Shown here: positions 55,100 through 62,892 of the stretch, in pieces
Layout: each line of letters starts with the position of its first letter
How positions within the stretch are numbered: position 1 is the stretch's first letter
Assembly: GCA_964487255.1 (NCBI GenBank)
Contig: CAZAQV010000003.1
Coordinates: 62,001-126,000 of the forward strand
Reading direction: 5' to 3'
Source of the DNA: CAZAQV01 sp964487255
GTDB lineage: Bacteria; Myxococcota_A; Polyangia; Polyangiales; CAZAQV01
Length of the DNA: 64,000 nt
Translations under genes and position numbers: made by a program
Notes under the pieces: model-generated
The model's input: only the letters and a program-made list of their open reading frames with translations
The model's database searches: none
Told to the model about the DNA's origin: nothing

Positions 55100-56047
55100 T
55101 TAGAAGCGGAGGAGGCTGAAGTAGGCTTCGATCGCCGCTTCCCCGAAGAAGTAGTACTCGATCGCCCCTAGAGCGAGAAACGGACCGTAGGGCATCTTGA
55201 GCCCCGCCAGGCCCTTCGGCGCGTCCGCTTCGTGCTCTGCGGGCTCTTCTTTAGCGTCCGGGTCAATACCGTAGTGACGTGGATCGTAGCCTTCGCGTTC
55301 ATGGTACGGGGGGTCCGGTGCAATCTCCTTGCCGAGAAACAGAAACAAGCCAGCGGTAAGAAGGCCTTGCATCGCGCCGGTCACGAGTGAAAACAAGGTG
55401 GCGCGCCAACCCAAAAACGCGCCAATCATCATCAGCAGTTTCGAGTCGCCCTCGCCCATCCCACGTCGACCTGTGAGGTGCTCGTAGGTCCACACAAAGA
55501 AAAGCTGGATCACCAAAAAGCCCATTCCAGCGCCCAGGGCGGCCTCCGCAGCACCGGGCTCGTCCCGTAGCCCGACGGAGATGAGTCCAAGCGCCGTTCC
55601 GGTCAGCGAGACCTCGTCTGGAATCTCCATCCACTCAAGGTCGACGAACGTCGCAATGATGAGCCCACCAAAAAACGCGAAGTAGAGCAGCGCCTCGACC
55701 ACGCGACCCACTGCAGCCGCCGCTGGGTGTGCGACGACGATCTGCTCGACGAGCACAACACATACAACGGCGCTCATGAACTCGATCAGGGCGTATCGAG
55801 GCGAGAGAGGTTTTTGGCAGCACCCGGTTTTACCTCGGAGGAGTACCCAGCCCACAATGGGAAGGTTGTGCAACTTCCGCACCGGCTCCTTGCACTGTGG
55901 GCAATGACTCGGCGGTCGCACGACCGACATGTCCCGAGGCCAACGATAGATGGCAACGTTAAAAAAGCTGCCCCACACCGCACCGAACATGAAGGCAAAA
56001 ACTCGGTACACCCAGGGAGACAGTTCGCTGACGAGCATCTGTGCCAC
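55100..56047 (-). CDS. Prepilin peptidase / N-methyltransferase (PilD-like, A24 family)
   Basis: 315 residues, with six to eight membrane segments. The two catalytic aspartates sit in ATFVDLEWMEIPDEVS near residue 140 and RGMGEGDSKLLMMIGAF near 190 (GxGxGD). The N-terminal loop has CPQC and a GCC pair, the zinc-binding site that goes with the methyltransferase activity of bifunctional PilD. It processes type IV pilin or type II secretion pseudopilin leader peptides. An insert of about 60 residues rich in Asp, Glu and Pro (DPPYHEREGYDPRHYGIDPD) lies between the last catalytic segments and the C-terminal membrane helix; this insert is unusual. Substrate genes are not in the window. Confidence 0.93.
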   Translation of the reverse strand: MAQMLVSELSPWVYRVFAFMFGAVWGSFFNVAIYRWPRDMSVVRPPSHCPQCKEPVRKLHNLPIVGWVLLRGKTGCCQKPLSPRYALIEFMSAVVCVVLVEQIVVAHPAAAAVGRVVEALLYFAFFGGLIIATFVDLEWMEIPDEVSLTGTALGLISVGLRDEPGAAEAALGAGMGFLVIQLFFVWTYEHLTGRRGMGEGDSKLLMMIGAFLGWRATLFSLVTGAMQGLLTAGLFLFLGKEIAPDPPYHEREGYDPRHYGIDPDAKEEPAEHEADAPKGLAGLKMPYGPFLALGAIEYYFFGEAAIEAYFSLLRF

Positions 56048-56211
56048 AACGCTACCCCGGCCTCGTCTCGGCGACGCGTCGCAATGCCGCTCCTGCGACG
56101 AACTCGGCGGAGGAAAACCGGCGAGACGCGCGATGCAAACCGACAGACAGGGGAGGGATCGCCGAAGAGTCGTAGATAGCGTGGCTCTGCTCTCTCATCG
56201 GAAAGATTCTA

Positions 56212-56994
56212 ATGGTTTATTCTGCTGTGATGCGACAAAATGCGCGGCCCATGAATGAGACAACGCAGTCGATCGTAGTCAAAATCGGGAGTTCGTCATT
56301 GGCAGGCGACGGAAACGCCATTCCTAGGTTGTGTGCTCAGATCGAGAAGCTTCTTCAGCAAGGGCACCGCGTGACCCTGGTCAGTTCTGGGTCGATCGCG
56401 TTCGGTTGGCGGCGTCTCGGGCTCAACAGGCGTCCCACGGACCTGCCTACGCTGCAGGCGTGTGCCGCAGCGGGGCAAACCCAGTTGATCCAAGCTTATC
56501 AGCGAGGTTTTGACACCCGCGTAGCTGCGCAGGTGCTTCTCACACGGGGCGACGTCGAACGGCGCGAAAGCTATGACAACGCGTGCGCGGCAATGGACCG
56601 CTTGTTTGGACTGGGCGCCGTGCCGATCATCAACGAGAACGACACGGTTGCCGTCGAAGAGATTCGCTTCGGTGATAATGACAACCTCGCTGCGCTCGTT
56701 TGCCCGATGGTGGGTGCATCGCTGCTGGTTCTGTTGACCGACGTCGAGGGACTCCTCAATCGCGATGGCACACCGCTCGAAGAGGTTACAGACCTTACCT
56801 TCGCCACGGAGCTGGTACAGTCACGCGTTTCCCCGGGCGACGGCAGCGGGGGGATGAGCAGCAAACTTCAAGCCGTCAAGACCGCTCGAAAGTCGGGTAC
56901 AGCAACGGTGATTGCGCCCGCCTACCGCGACCGTGTTCTGCTCGATATCGCGGCGGGACAGAAGGTCGGCACTCGCTTTCGTTTAGTAGAGTGA
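56212..56994 (+). CDS. proB: Glutamate 5-kinase ProB, short form without PUA domain
   Basis: 260 residues from ATG 56212 (preceded by GGAAAGA at a good spacing; ATGs at 56230 and 56251 are alternatives). It phosphorylates glutamate to gamma-glutamyl phosphate, the first step of proline synthesis. The amino acid kinase core is complete: IVVKIGSSSL, LVSSGSIAFG, QVLLTRGDVERRESY, VPIINENDTVAVEEIRFGDNDNLAALV, LTDVEGL, and DGSGGMSSKLQAVKTARKSG (the last with the Gly/Ser-Lys binding loop). The usual C-terminal PUA domain (total about 365) is absent. No proA or proC is adjacent. Confidence 0.93.
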   Translation: MVYSAVMRQNARPMNETTQSIVVKIGSSSLAGDGNAIPRLCAQIEKLLQQGHRVTLVSSGSIAFGWRRLGLNRRPTDLPTLQACAAAGQTQLIQAYQRGFDTRVAAQVLLTRGDVERRESYDNACAAMDRLFGLGAVPIINENDTVAVEEIRFGDNDNLAALVCPMVGASLLVLLTDVEGLLNRDGTPLEEVTDLTFATELVQSRVSPGDGSGGMSSKLQAVKTARKSGTATVIAPAYRDRVLLDIAAGQKVGTRFRLVE

Positions 56995-57297
56995 GGGACT
57001 TGCCGCGCGTAAGACGGCGTGATTTGTTGTCCGCATGTCGTCGAGTCACAAGCCTCTGTTCTCCACCTTCTCTCTCATGTTTTTGGCCCAAGGGTGTGTC
57101 GTTCGAAGCAGCGGCCACGCCCGCTCGAGCGGCGCGAACGCGAGCAATCAACCGATAAGCTCTGGCAACGAGCCCAAGCGTTCAGGACCGGACCTGGCAT
57201 CGATGGACTCAACATCGCGGCTTCCACGGGCACCAACTGCACGCGCTTGCACAAACCAGCGTCACACCGCTTCAAAAGCTGCGACTAAACGGAAACG
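56995..57297. other. Intergenic region between proB and the first HU-type gene terminator
   Basis: About 300 bases. A frame at 57035 would encode a short protein with a lipobox-like start (LAQGC), but it continues across the terminator and into the HU gene and lacks a ribosome binding site, so I do not call it. Nothing else is recognised. Confidence 0.5.
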
Positions 57298-57325
57298 AAA
57301 AAAGCCCGCCGGGTTGGCGGGCTTT
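57298..57325 (-). terminator. Rho-independent terminator of HU-type gene 1
   Basis: On the minus strand the stem AAAGCCCGCC, loop AACCC, GGCGGGCTTT is followed by T residues. It is 22 bases after the stop of the HU gene at 57348 and is a strong intrinsic terminator. Confidence 0.9.
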
Positions 57326-57347
57326 CTCCAATCGCAAAAGCGAAGAA

Positions 57348-57662
57348 CTACTGAACGAGGTCCTTGAGCTTCTTCAGAGGGGTTGCCTTCACTTTCTTCT
57401 GCGCAGGCGTGGGCTTGGTGATGTACTTCTCGCCCGTAAAGGGATTGATTTTCTCTTCACCACCCTTTTGTGCTTTCTTGGTTGTCACCTTCAGCTTGAG
57501 CAGGTCGGGCACGGAGAACTCACCGGGACCGCGACGACCAAGCTCGCGCTTGATGATGTTTCGCATCTCTTCGAAAACCGTGTTGACGTCCTTCTTGGTC
57601 ACGCCTGCACGGTCGGCGAGCTCGCTGATAATTTGGGATTTGGTCATTCGCTTTCCAGCCAT
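57348..57662 (-). CDS. HU-family DNA-binding protein (copy 1)
   Basis: 104 residues, preceded by AAGGAG eight bases from the ATG. HU/IHF-type fold: helical N-terminus (MTKSQIISELADRAGVTKKDVNTVFEEMRNIIKREL), a Gly-Pro-Gly turn, the beta arm (VPDLLKLKVTTKKAQ) and the NPFTGE signature near 68-73 where HU has RNPxTG. A basic tail (PAQKKVKATPLKKLKDLV) follows. It binds and bends DNA. It has its own promoter (57737-57766) and terminator. Copy 2 at 57968-58282 differs from it at only three positions (FSVPD/FTVPD, KINPF/KVNPF, KPTPAQ/KPKPAQ). Confidence 0.95.
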   Translation of the reverse strand: MAGKRMTKSQIISELADRAGVTKKDVNTVFEEMRNIIKRELGRRGPGEFSVPDLLKLKVTTKKAQKGGEEKINPFTGEKYITKPTPAQKKVKATPLKKLKDLVQ

Positions 57663-57736
57663 TGTTTTCTCCTTGGTTTGGCGCCCTCGAGGGAAACGCC
57701 GGTGCCCTTTTTGCGGGCAAATTTGTTTGCGAGCGC

Positions 57737-57766
57737 AATCTGGCCGCGGTTTTTATAGGCTGACAA
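57737..57766 (-). promoter_or_regulatory. Promoter of HU-type gene 1
   Basis: On the minus strand TTGTCA (-35-like, 57766-57761) and CAGATT (-10-like, 57742-57737) are 18 bases apart. The same arrangement, with the shared sequence AAAAACCGC between the boxes, stands at the same place in front of HU-type gene 2, which supports function by conservation. Confidence 0.7.
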
Positions 57767-57916
57767 GCAAAAACGTCTTCCAGGAACAAGAAAATAGCGG
57801 GTCACGCACGCAATATGGGGCAATCCCGCGATTTTTCTCGACCTCCGAGGAGTTGTTGCTCTGAACATCAAAGATCGCGACCCCCCCTTCTCGCCGAGTC
57901 TTGCGGGCAGAAAACG

Positions 57917-57945
57917 AAAAAAGCCCGCCGGTTTGGGCGGGCTTT
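57917..57945 (-). terminator. Rho-independent terminator of HU-type gene 2
   Basis: On the minus strand AAAGCCCGCC, loop CAAACC, GGCGGGCTTT is followed by T residues. It lies 22 bases after the HU gene 2 stop, as in copy 1. Confidence 0.9.
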
Positions 57946-57967
57946 CTCCATTCGCCGAAGCGAGGAA

Positions 57968-58282
57968 CTACTGAACGAGGTCCTTGAGCTTCTTCAGAGG
58001 GGTAGCCTTAACCTTCTTCTGAGCGGGTTTTGGCTTGGTGATGTACTTCTCGCCCGTGAAGGGGTTAACCTTCTCTTCGCCGCCCTTTTGTGCCTTCTTG
58101 GTGGTCACTTTGAGCTTAAGGAGGTCGGGCACGGTAAACTCGCCGGGACCGCGGCGACCAAGCTCACGCTTGATGATGTTGCGCATCTCCTCGAAAACCG
58201 TGTTGACATCCTTCTTGGTCACGCCCGCACGATCCGCGAGCTCACTGATGATTTGGGATTTGGTCATTCGCTTTCCAGCCAT
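57968..58282 (-). CDS. HU-family DNA-binding protein (copy 2)
   Basis: 104 residues from ATG 58282, preceded by AAGGAG; a longer frame to 58360 lies across the 5' leader and is not used. Same fold and signatures as copy 1 (57348-57662), identical but for three residues. Each copy has its own promoter, 5' leader hairpin and terminator, so they are a tandem duplication of a whole transcription unit. Near-identity points to recent duplication or gene conversion. Copy 2 may allow dosage or growth-phase control different from copy 1. Confidence 0.95.
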   Translation of the reverse strand: MAGKRMTKSQIISELADRAGVTKKDVNTVFEEMRNIIKRELGRRGPGEFTVPDLLKLKVTTKKAQKGGEEKVNPFTGEKYITKPKPAQKKVKATPLKKLKDLVQ

Positions 58283-58357
58283 TGCTTTCTCCTTGCTGTG
58301 ATGCACCACGGAGGGTGCATCGATGCCCGTTTTCACGGGTAATTTGATTGCGGGGGC

Positions 58358-58387
58358 CATCTAGCAGCGGTTTTTGAAGCATGACAA
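58358..58387 (-). promoter_or_regulatory. Promoter of HU-type gene 2
   Basis: On the minus strand TTGTCA (58387-58382) and TAGATG (58363-58358) are 18 bases apart, with AAAAACCGC between them as in the HU gene 1 promoter. The 5' leader then has a hairpin CCCGT-GAAA-ACGGG; the gene 1 leader has GCCC-GCAAAAA-GGGC at the same place. Confidence 0.7.
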
Positions 58388-58457
58388 GTAGAAAAGACCG
58401 AAAAAATGAGGAGAAAAACGCCCCATTTTGTGATCCATTCTTTAAAACAAAGCAATT

Positions 58458-58901
58458 TCAGCGAAAGGGCGCTACCAACAATTCGGTCGTTTTCTGCATT
58501 TTTCGCTCCTCTGCATCTGTCTGGTGATCGTATCCAAGCAAATGAAGCAGGCCGTGGGCCAGCAAGAACGTGATTTCATAGCGGATTGAATGTCCTTTTT
58601 CGCGAGCTTGTCGACGGGCCGTCTGCACAGAGATGACGATGTCGCCGAGCATGTGCTCTTGTCCTCGAAGCGCTTCGCCCTCCTGCAACGCAAACGCCAG
58701 AACGTCTGTCGGGCGGTCTTTGCCACGATAGTCTCGATTCAGCGCATGAATCTGCTGATCGTCGCAAAGTAGGACCGAGAGTTCGGCGTCCGGCTTACGC
58801 AACGCAACGAGCATGCTTTGGGCTCTTTCGGCCAAAGCGCCAGATGAAATCGGCAAAGAACGGAGCCCTCGCGATTGCACACTGATCTTATGGCTCTTCA
58901 C
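58458..58901 (-). CDS. ybeY: Endoribonuclease YbeY (16S rRNA maturation)
   Basis: 147 residues from GTG 58901 (a GTG 21 bases further in is possible; the open frame upstream lies in the repeat at 58894). The metal site is HGLLHLLGYDH near residue 112-122 (HxxxHxxxxxH), and RGKDRPTDVLAF near 60-70 is the other family signature. YbeY takes part in 16S rRNA 3'-end maturation and ribosome quality control. C-terminus complete. Confidence 0.93.
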   Translation of the reverse strand: MKSHKISVQSRGLRSLPISSGALAERAQSMLVALRKPDAELSVLLCDDQQIHALNRDYRGKDRPTDVLAFALQEGEALRGQEHMLGDIVISVQTARRQAREKGHSIRYEITFLLAHGLLHLLGYDHQTDAEERKMQKTTELLVAPFR

Positions 58902-59050
58902 TAGGCTTTCTGCGTAGCAACGATTTTGCTCGTAGCCAACCGATGACGCGAGTGAAACCAAGGGTTTGACGTGCTAGTTGCACGGCCAACCCGAGTCGAA
59001 CGTTAGCGGGAGAGCGAAGACAGAGCGGCTCCTCGAAAGACCGTTCATCG
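58894..59050 (+). repeat. Diverged, longer copy of the dispersed hairpin repeat
   Basis: Begins CTCTTCACTAGGCTTTCTGCG and ends CGAAAGACCGTTCATCG. Both ends match the 83-bp unit at 20978 (CTCTTCGCTAGGCTTTGCTGCG and CGCAAAGACCGCTCATCG). The middle is about 75 bases longer and unrelated to the short hairpin. The left end overlaps the start of ybeY and the right end abuts the start of the gene at 59055, so the element fills the whole divergent intergenic region. Confidence 0.65.
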
Positions 59051-59054
59051 AGCA

Positions 59055-60104
59055 GTGAGACCGAAAAATAGGTCGTGGCGCGCACTATTCATCCGGGTTA
59101 GAAAGCGCCTGGTGGACGTAGACCGCATCGCCGTCTCGGAACAAGCGCCCCCCTGGCACAAGCAAGCCGCTGAATCATTCGGGATTGAATGCATCCGTGT
59201 TCCCGGAGGCCCCGATGACCTTTCGCTGGTAGAAGCGGCCGCAGAGATTGGCACGCTATGGAGCACCGCCCGAACGTTCGATGGTGCAAGAGCGCTTCGC
59301 GGGGCAGCCGAGCAAGCAAACGTGACATTTCTGGGCGCGCGTTTTTTGGATTCGGCCCCATCCGATATCGGTGCCCAACGTGATTTGGCGGCTTCCTTAG
59401 GGATTCCGGTCGCGCATGAGGGCGTGGACCGACCACGCACGCTGGCCTTTCCACTCGCACGTTCCAAGGACGCCTTTCGGGTCGTCCACGAATGGGAGCT
59501 GAGCTGTTTTCACGAAGGGCATCCGCTCATGGCCGAAGCGCCTTCCCCGTTCTTGTTGGGCATCCCGGATGGCGAGGCCCTCCGCGGTGCACTCGTCGAG
59601 TACATCCAGCGCTACGTCGAAGCGATCGACCTTCATGGGGTCGCTTGCGCGTACTTCGCCATCGACGCCCAATACAAAGTCACCTTTGAGGAGATCTTGC
59701 TAGGAGTCCGGGTCGGGGGCAGAGGAACGCAGCTTCTCGATCGGACAAACCTGTTTGCACTCGAACTGCTTTTGGGTACGGATCGCCAGCTTCCAGAGGA
59801 GACGATCTTCGCTGATTTCGGTCACGTCGTCGAAGCAGTGGTGCCAGGCCACGCGCCCAAAGGCTTCAAGCTTCCCCCGGGACGTCCAGGAAAACTGCAT
59901 TTCCTACGCAACCCCACAAAGGGGCGCATCGCGCAGATCACGGCGCTCGAACGAGTACGGCATCGTGCGATACTTCAACTGGATCGCGCGATCGCACTCA
60001 CCCTATGGCCAGACGAGTGCAAGGATCACGTAAACCGATTGCGTGGCGTACTCAACAGTGAGGGATTTCGCGCTGGCCAATACGACCGCAACTTCGAGTG
60101 CTAG
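59055..60104 (+). CDS. Reduced biotin-carboxylase-like protein, probably non-catalytic
   Basis: 349 residues from GTG 59055. The N-terminal part resembles the first Rossmann-like domain of biotin carboxylase (EQANVTFLGARFLDSAPSDIGAQRDLAASLGIPV is the counterpart of the F-I-G-P ... A-GVPV stretch). The phrase MAEAPSPFLLG near residue 172 matches the conserved EEAPSP motif, and VACAYFAIDAQYKVTFEEILLGVRV is the counterpart of the V-E-F-x-x-D ... FxExNTRxQVEH strand. The glycine-rich ATP-grasp loop is missing and the metal-binding Asn/Arg are replaced, and the protein is about 100 residues shorter than AccC (450). It probably no longer carboxylates biotin; it could be a regulatory or structural relic. 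Other starts such as GTG 59112 are possible. Confidence 0.65.
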   Translation: MRPKNRSWRALFIRVRKRLVDVDRIAVSEQAPPWHKQAAESFGIECIRVPGGPDDLSLVEAAAEIGTLWSTARTFDGARALRGAAEQANVTFLGARFLDSAPSDIGAQRDLAASLGIPVAHEGVDRPRTLAFPLARSKDAFRVVHEWELSCFHEGHPLMAEAPSPFLLGIPDGEALRGALVEYIQRYVEAIDLHGVACAYFAIDAQYKVTFEEILLGVRVGGRGTQLLDRTNLFALELLLGTDRQLPEETIFADFGHVVEAVVPGHAPKGFKLPPGRPGKLHFLRNPTKGRIAQITALERVRHRAILQLDRAIALTLWPDECKDHVNRLRGVLNSEGFRAGQYDRNFEC

Positions 60105-60260
60105 CAAGTGACGTCGTGGTACGTCCACGATGTCCCGACTGTTTCATTTTGCCCCGCCTCCCGGTTGGCACCGAAACAAGTGGCTTTGCCGACAAGACTC
60201 TAGAAAGACTCGGGTTTAGGGCCAACCACCCACTTGGCACGCAACATGCTCATTCACGGT

Positions 60261-60282
60261 GCGTGCGCAACGGAGCGCACGC
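60261..60282 (+). promoter_or_regulatory. Hairpin upstream of the DUF1328 gene
   Basis: GCGTGCGC, loop AACGGA, GCGCACGC, a perfect eight-base-pair GC-rich stem lying just before the ribosome binding site AAAGGA of the small gene at 60299. It may end transcription from upstream (no T run, so not intrinsic) or modulate translation. Confidence 0.45.
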
Positions 60283-60298
60283 GAAAGGACACAACAAT

Positions 60299-60466
60299 AT
60301 GCTTAAGTGGACACTCATCTTTTTCGTACTCGCGCTCATCGCAGCCCTACTCGGTTTTGGTGGCATCGCTGCAGGTGCGGCGGGCATCGCGAAGATTCTG
60401 TTCGTCGGCTTCTTGATCGTGGCCGCCGTCACATTCCTCATGAGCTTCATGCGCCGCGCGACATAA
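60299..60466 (+). CDS. DUF1328 small membrane protein (YtjA-like)
   Basis: 55 residues from ATG 60299, with AAAGGA about ten bases upstream. Two hydrophobic segments separated by a short Gly-Ala turn: MLKWTLIFFVLALIAALLGF, then GIAAGAAGIAKILF, then LIVAAVTFLMSF. The start MLxWxLxFxxxAxxAxxLGFGG is the DUF1328 signature. Function unknown; members are often induced by envelope or osmotic stress. It is convergent with eno. Confidence 0.9.
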   Translation: MLKWTLIFFVLALIAALLGFGGIAAGAAGIAKILFVGFLIVAAVTFLMSFMRRAT

Positions 60467-60476
60467 CTTTCGCGCT

Positions 60477-61730
60477 TCAGCGTTCGTAAAGAGCTGCATC
60501 GCCGAGTTCCTCCTCGATCCGCAAAAGCTGATTGTACTTGGCGATGCGCTCCGAGCGCGAGGCCGAACCCGTCTTGATCTGGCCTGCGTTGGTCGCGACC
60601 GCGAGGTCCGCGATGAAGGTGTCTTCGGTCTCGCCGCTGCGGTGCGAAATTACGGACCTGTAGCCATTCGCTGCACCGAGGCGAATCGTGTCGAGCGTTT
60701 CTGAAATCGTACCGATTTGGTTCACCTTGATTAGGATTGCGTTCGCGACGCCCTCGTCGATGCCCTTTTGAACACGCTCCACATTGGTGACAAAGAGGTC
60801 GTCTCCTACGAGCTGGACACGGTCGCCCAACTTGTCCGACATCTGCTTCCAGCCCGTCCAATCATTTTCGTCGAGCCCGTCTTCAATGCTCACGATGGGA
60901 TAGCTTGATGCGTACTCTTGATAGACGGCAACGAGAGCCTCCGCCGAAAGCGACTTGCCGTCGAACGAGTACTTGCCGTCATCGAAAAACTCGCTTGCGG
61001 CGCAGTCGAGCGCAATTGCGATTTGCTCGCCAGGCTTGTAGCCCGCCGCCTCGATGGCTTTGGTCACGTACTTGAGCGCGGCTTCGTTGTTCTCCAGTCG
61101 CGGCGCAAAACCACCCTCGTCACCGACAGAAGTCGCCAAGCCTGCGTCGGCGAGAAGTTTTTTGAGATGGTGGAAGGTTTCAGCGCCCGCACGAAGGGCC
61201 TCGGCAAACGAATCAAACCCCGACGGCACAACCATGAACTCCTGAATATCAAGGCCATTGTTCGCGTGTGCGCCCCCGTTAATGATGTTCATCAGTGGGA
61301 CCGGGAGCTTACGCGCTTGCGCGCCACCCAAGTAGCGCCAGAGCGGCAACGAGTGTGCGTCTGCCGCGGCCCGTGCCACGGCCATCGACACACCGAGCAT
61401 CGCGTTCGCACCGAGCTTGCTCTTGTTGGCGGTACCATCGAGGTCCAACATGCACGCATCGACATCGCACTGATTTGCGGCGGTCATCCCCAGCAGTGCC
61501 GGGCCAATCACCTGGGTGACGTTCTCGACCGCCTTGCGCACACCCTTGCCGAGATAGCGCCCAGCGTCTCCGTCGCGAAGTTCGATCGCCTCGTGCTCGC
61601 CCGTCGAAGCGCCCGATGGTACGCCCGCGCGCCCAAAAGACCCGTCGTCGAGGCCGACCTCGACTTCCACCGTAGGGTTTCCGCGCGAATCTAGAATTTC
61701 CCGTGCATGTACAAACTCGATTTGACTCAT
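60477..61730 (-). CDS. eno: Enolase
   Basis: 417 residues. It interconverts 2-phosphoglycerate and phosphoenolpyruvate in glycolysis. Signatures: REILDSRGNPTVEVEV near the start, SGASTGEHEAIELRDGD, GANAMLGVSMAVARAAA, IINGGAHANNGLDIQEFMVVP, VGDEGGFAP, SIEDGLDENDWTGWKQM, LVGDDLFVTN, ILIKVNQIGT, and ISHRSGETEDTFIADLAVATNAGQIKTGS at the C-terminal active site. Complete. Confidence 0.98.
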   Translation of the reverse strand: MSQIEFVHAREILDSRGNPTVEVEVGLDDGSFGRAGVPSGASTGEHEAIELRDGDAGRYLGKGVRKAVENVTQVIGPALLGMTAANQCDVDACMLDLDGTANKSKLGANAMLGVSMAVARAAADAHSLPLWRYLGGAQARKLPVPLMNIINGGAHANNGLDIQEFMVVPSGFDSFAEALRAGAETFHHLKKLLADAGLATSVGDEGGFAPRLENNEAALKYVTKAIEAAGYKPGEQIAIALDCAASEFFDDGKYSFDGKSLSAEALVAVYQEYASSYPIVSIEDGLDENDWTGWKQMSDKLGDRVQLVGDDLFVTNVERVQKGIDEGVANAILIKVNQIGTISETLDTIRLGAANGYRSVISHRSGETEDTFIADLAVATNAGQIKTGSASRSERIAKYNQLLRIEEELGDAALYER

Positions 61731-61755
61731 GCCCGCGTTATCCCTCTATTCCCGG

Positions 61756-61830
61756 CTCTTCGCTAGGGTTTCCTCGAAACCATTGATGTTGCAGTTAGCA
61801 CATCAGGTTTCTCTTCAACACCGCTCATCA
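61756..61830 (+). repeat. Copy of the dispersed hairpin repeat upstream of lgt
   Basis: CTCTTCGCTAGG start and ACCGCTCATCA end as in the unit at 20978. The stem is kept with changed bases: GAAACC/GGTTTC instead of GAACC/GGTTC, and GATGTTGC/GCACATC instead of GATTTGC/GCAAATC. Paired substitutions point to selection on the structure, or to the palindromic way such elements move. It lies in the divergent region between eno and lgt. Confidence 0.75.
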
Positions 61831-61873
61831 CACGGGACTTCTTTGCCAACTGCTTTCTGAGTCGCTGCGTGGT

Positions 61874-62812
61874 GTGCTATGCGACTGCCCCGTGCCGGCA
61901 CTTGCCTTTATTCCGTGGTTCCAGGTTCCTACGTACGAGGTCCCGATCCCCGGGCTCGATACAGGCCTCCCGCTTCCACCATTTGGCATCTTGGTTGCCA
62001 TCGGGGTCATGGCCGGTTCGGAGCTTGCGCAGTGGTACGGCAAACGCATCGGGATTGAGCGCTATGTCGTGGCCGACCTGGTCTTCCATGTGATCGTGAC
62101 CGCCTTTATCTGCGCCTACTTTGGCAATGCGTTGCTTTACGAACCCGAGGTGTTCTGGGATGTCGTGACAAATCCTAGCCAGCTCTTGGAAATGTATCTC
62201 GGGCTCTCATCGTATGGCGGCTTCTTCGGCGCGGTCCTGGGTCTACTGATTTGGAAGTACCGCACCAAGCACTCCGCCCTTTGGGTGGGAGGCGCAGTCT
62301 CGTTTGGTTTTCCACTGGGTTGGCTCTTTGGTCGCACAGGTTGTTTCTTGGTACACGACCACCCTGGGAAGGAAACCGACTTCTTTCTCGCGGTCGATAA
62401 CTATCGCTTTGGCTACCCGCCTTTTGTGCCTCGGCACGACTTGGGCCTTTACGAAGTCTTCTGGAGTGCGGCCACCGCCGGGCTGTTCTTTTACTTGGCC
62501 CGCAAACCGCGCAAACCAGGCTTCTTTCTCGCCCTACTTCCCGTGCTCTACGCCCCGGTTCGTTTCGGGCTCGACTTCTTGCGGGCAGACCCACTTGAAG
62601 GCGGTGACGCTCGCTACGCCGGTTTGACTCCCGCTCAGTATGGCTCGATCGCTGCCTTTGCTGCGGGTTGCGCCTTGCTCTACTGGATCGAAAAGAACCC
62701 GCCGGTTGTCCTGCCCCCCAATGAAGAATCTACCGCCGACGAGACCGACGAGGCCGACGAGGCCGACGAGGATGAAACCGGCGGCGACAAGCCCGAGACA
62801 AACCAAGACTAG
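61874..62812 (+). CDS. lgt: Phosphatidylglycerol-prolipoprotein diacylglyceryl transferase Lgt
   Basis: 312 residues from GTG 61874 (start tentative). Seven hydrophobic segments. Lgt signatures: PPFGILVAIGVMAG early, SSYGGFFGAVLG with the YGG motif near residue 115, GWLFGRTGCFLVHDHPG near 150 (the GRxGC variant of the Lgt signature with the HDHPG tail seen in Deltaproteobacteria and Myxococcota), and RHDLGLYEVFW with the catalytic-region Arg/His near 200. It attaches diacylglycerol to the lipobox Cys of prolipoproteins, several of which are encoded in this window. An acidic tail of about 30 residues (ADETDEADEADEDETGGD) is unusual. Confidence 0.93.
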   Translation: MLCDCPVPALAFIPWFQVPTYEVPIPGLDTGLPLPPFGILVAIGVMAGSELAQWYGKRIGIERYVVADLVFHVIVTAFICAYFGNALLYEPEVFWDVVTNPSQLLEMYLGLSSYGGFFGAVLGLLIWKYRTKHSALWVGGAVSFGFPLGWLFGRTGCFLVHDHPGKETDFFLAVDNYRFGYPPFVPRHDLGLYEVFWSAATAGLFFYLARKPRKPGFFLALLPVLYAPVRFGLDFLRADPLEGGDARYAGLTPAQYGSIAAFAAGCALLYWIEKNPPVVLPPNEESTADETDEADEADEDETGGDKPETNQD

Positions 62813-62892
62813 CCTCCACCACCTGGTAGCCCACAAACACCTACTTTTTCGGCGCAAACGCCGTGATAAACTACGAGAGCAGGAGTTTTCTC

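Noticed and set aside
57035..57367. Plus-strand frame with a lipobox-like start downstream of proB
   Set aside because: It runs across the HU gene 1 terminator and into the HU coding region and has no ribosome binding site; composition turns to Lys/Arg-rich from the terminator on.
62849..62862. CGGCG-CAAA-CGCCG stem between lgt and the TonB-like gene considered as a terminator
   Set aside because: The T run precedes rather than follows the stem on the plus strand, so it does not fit an intrinsic terminator for lgt; the stem is short.
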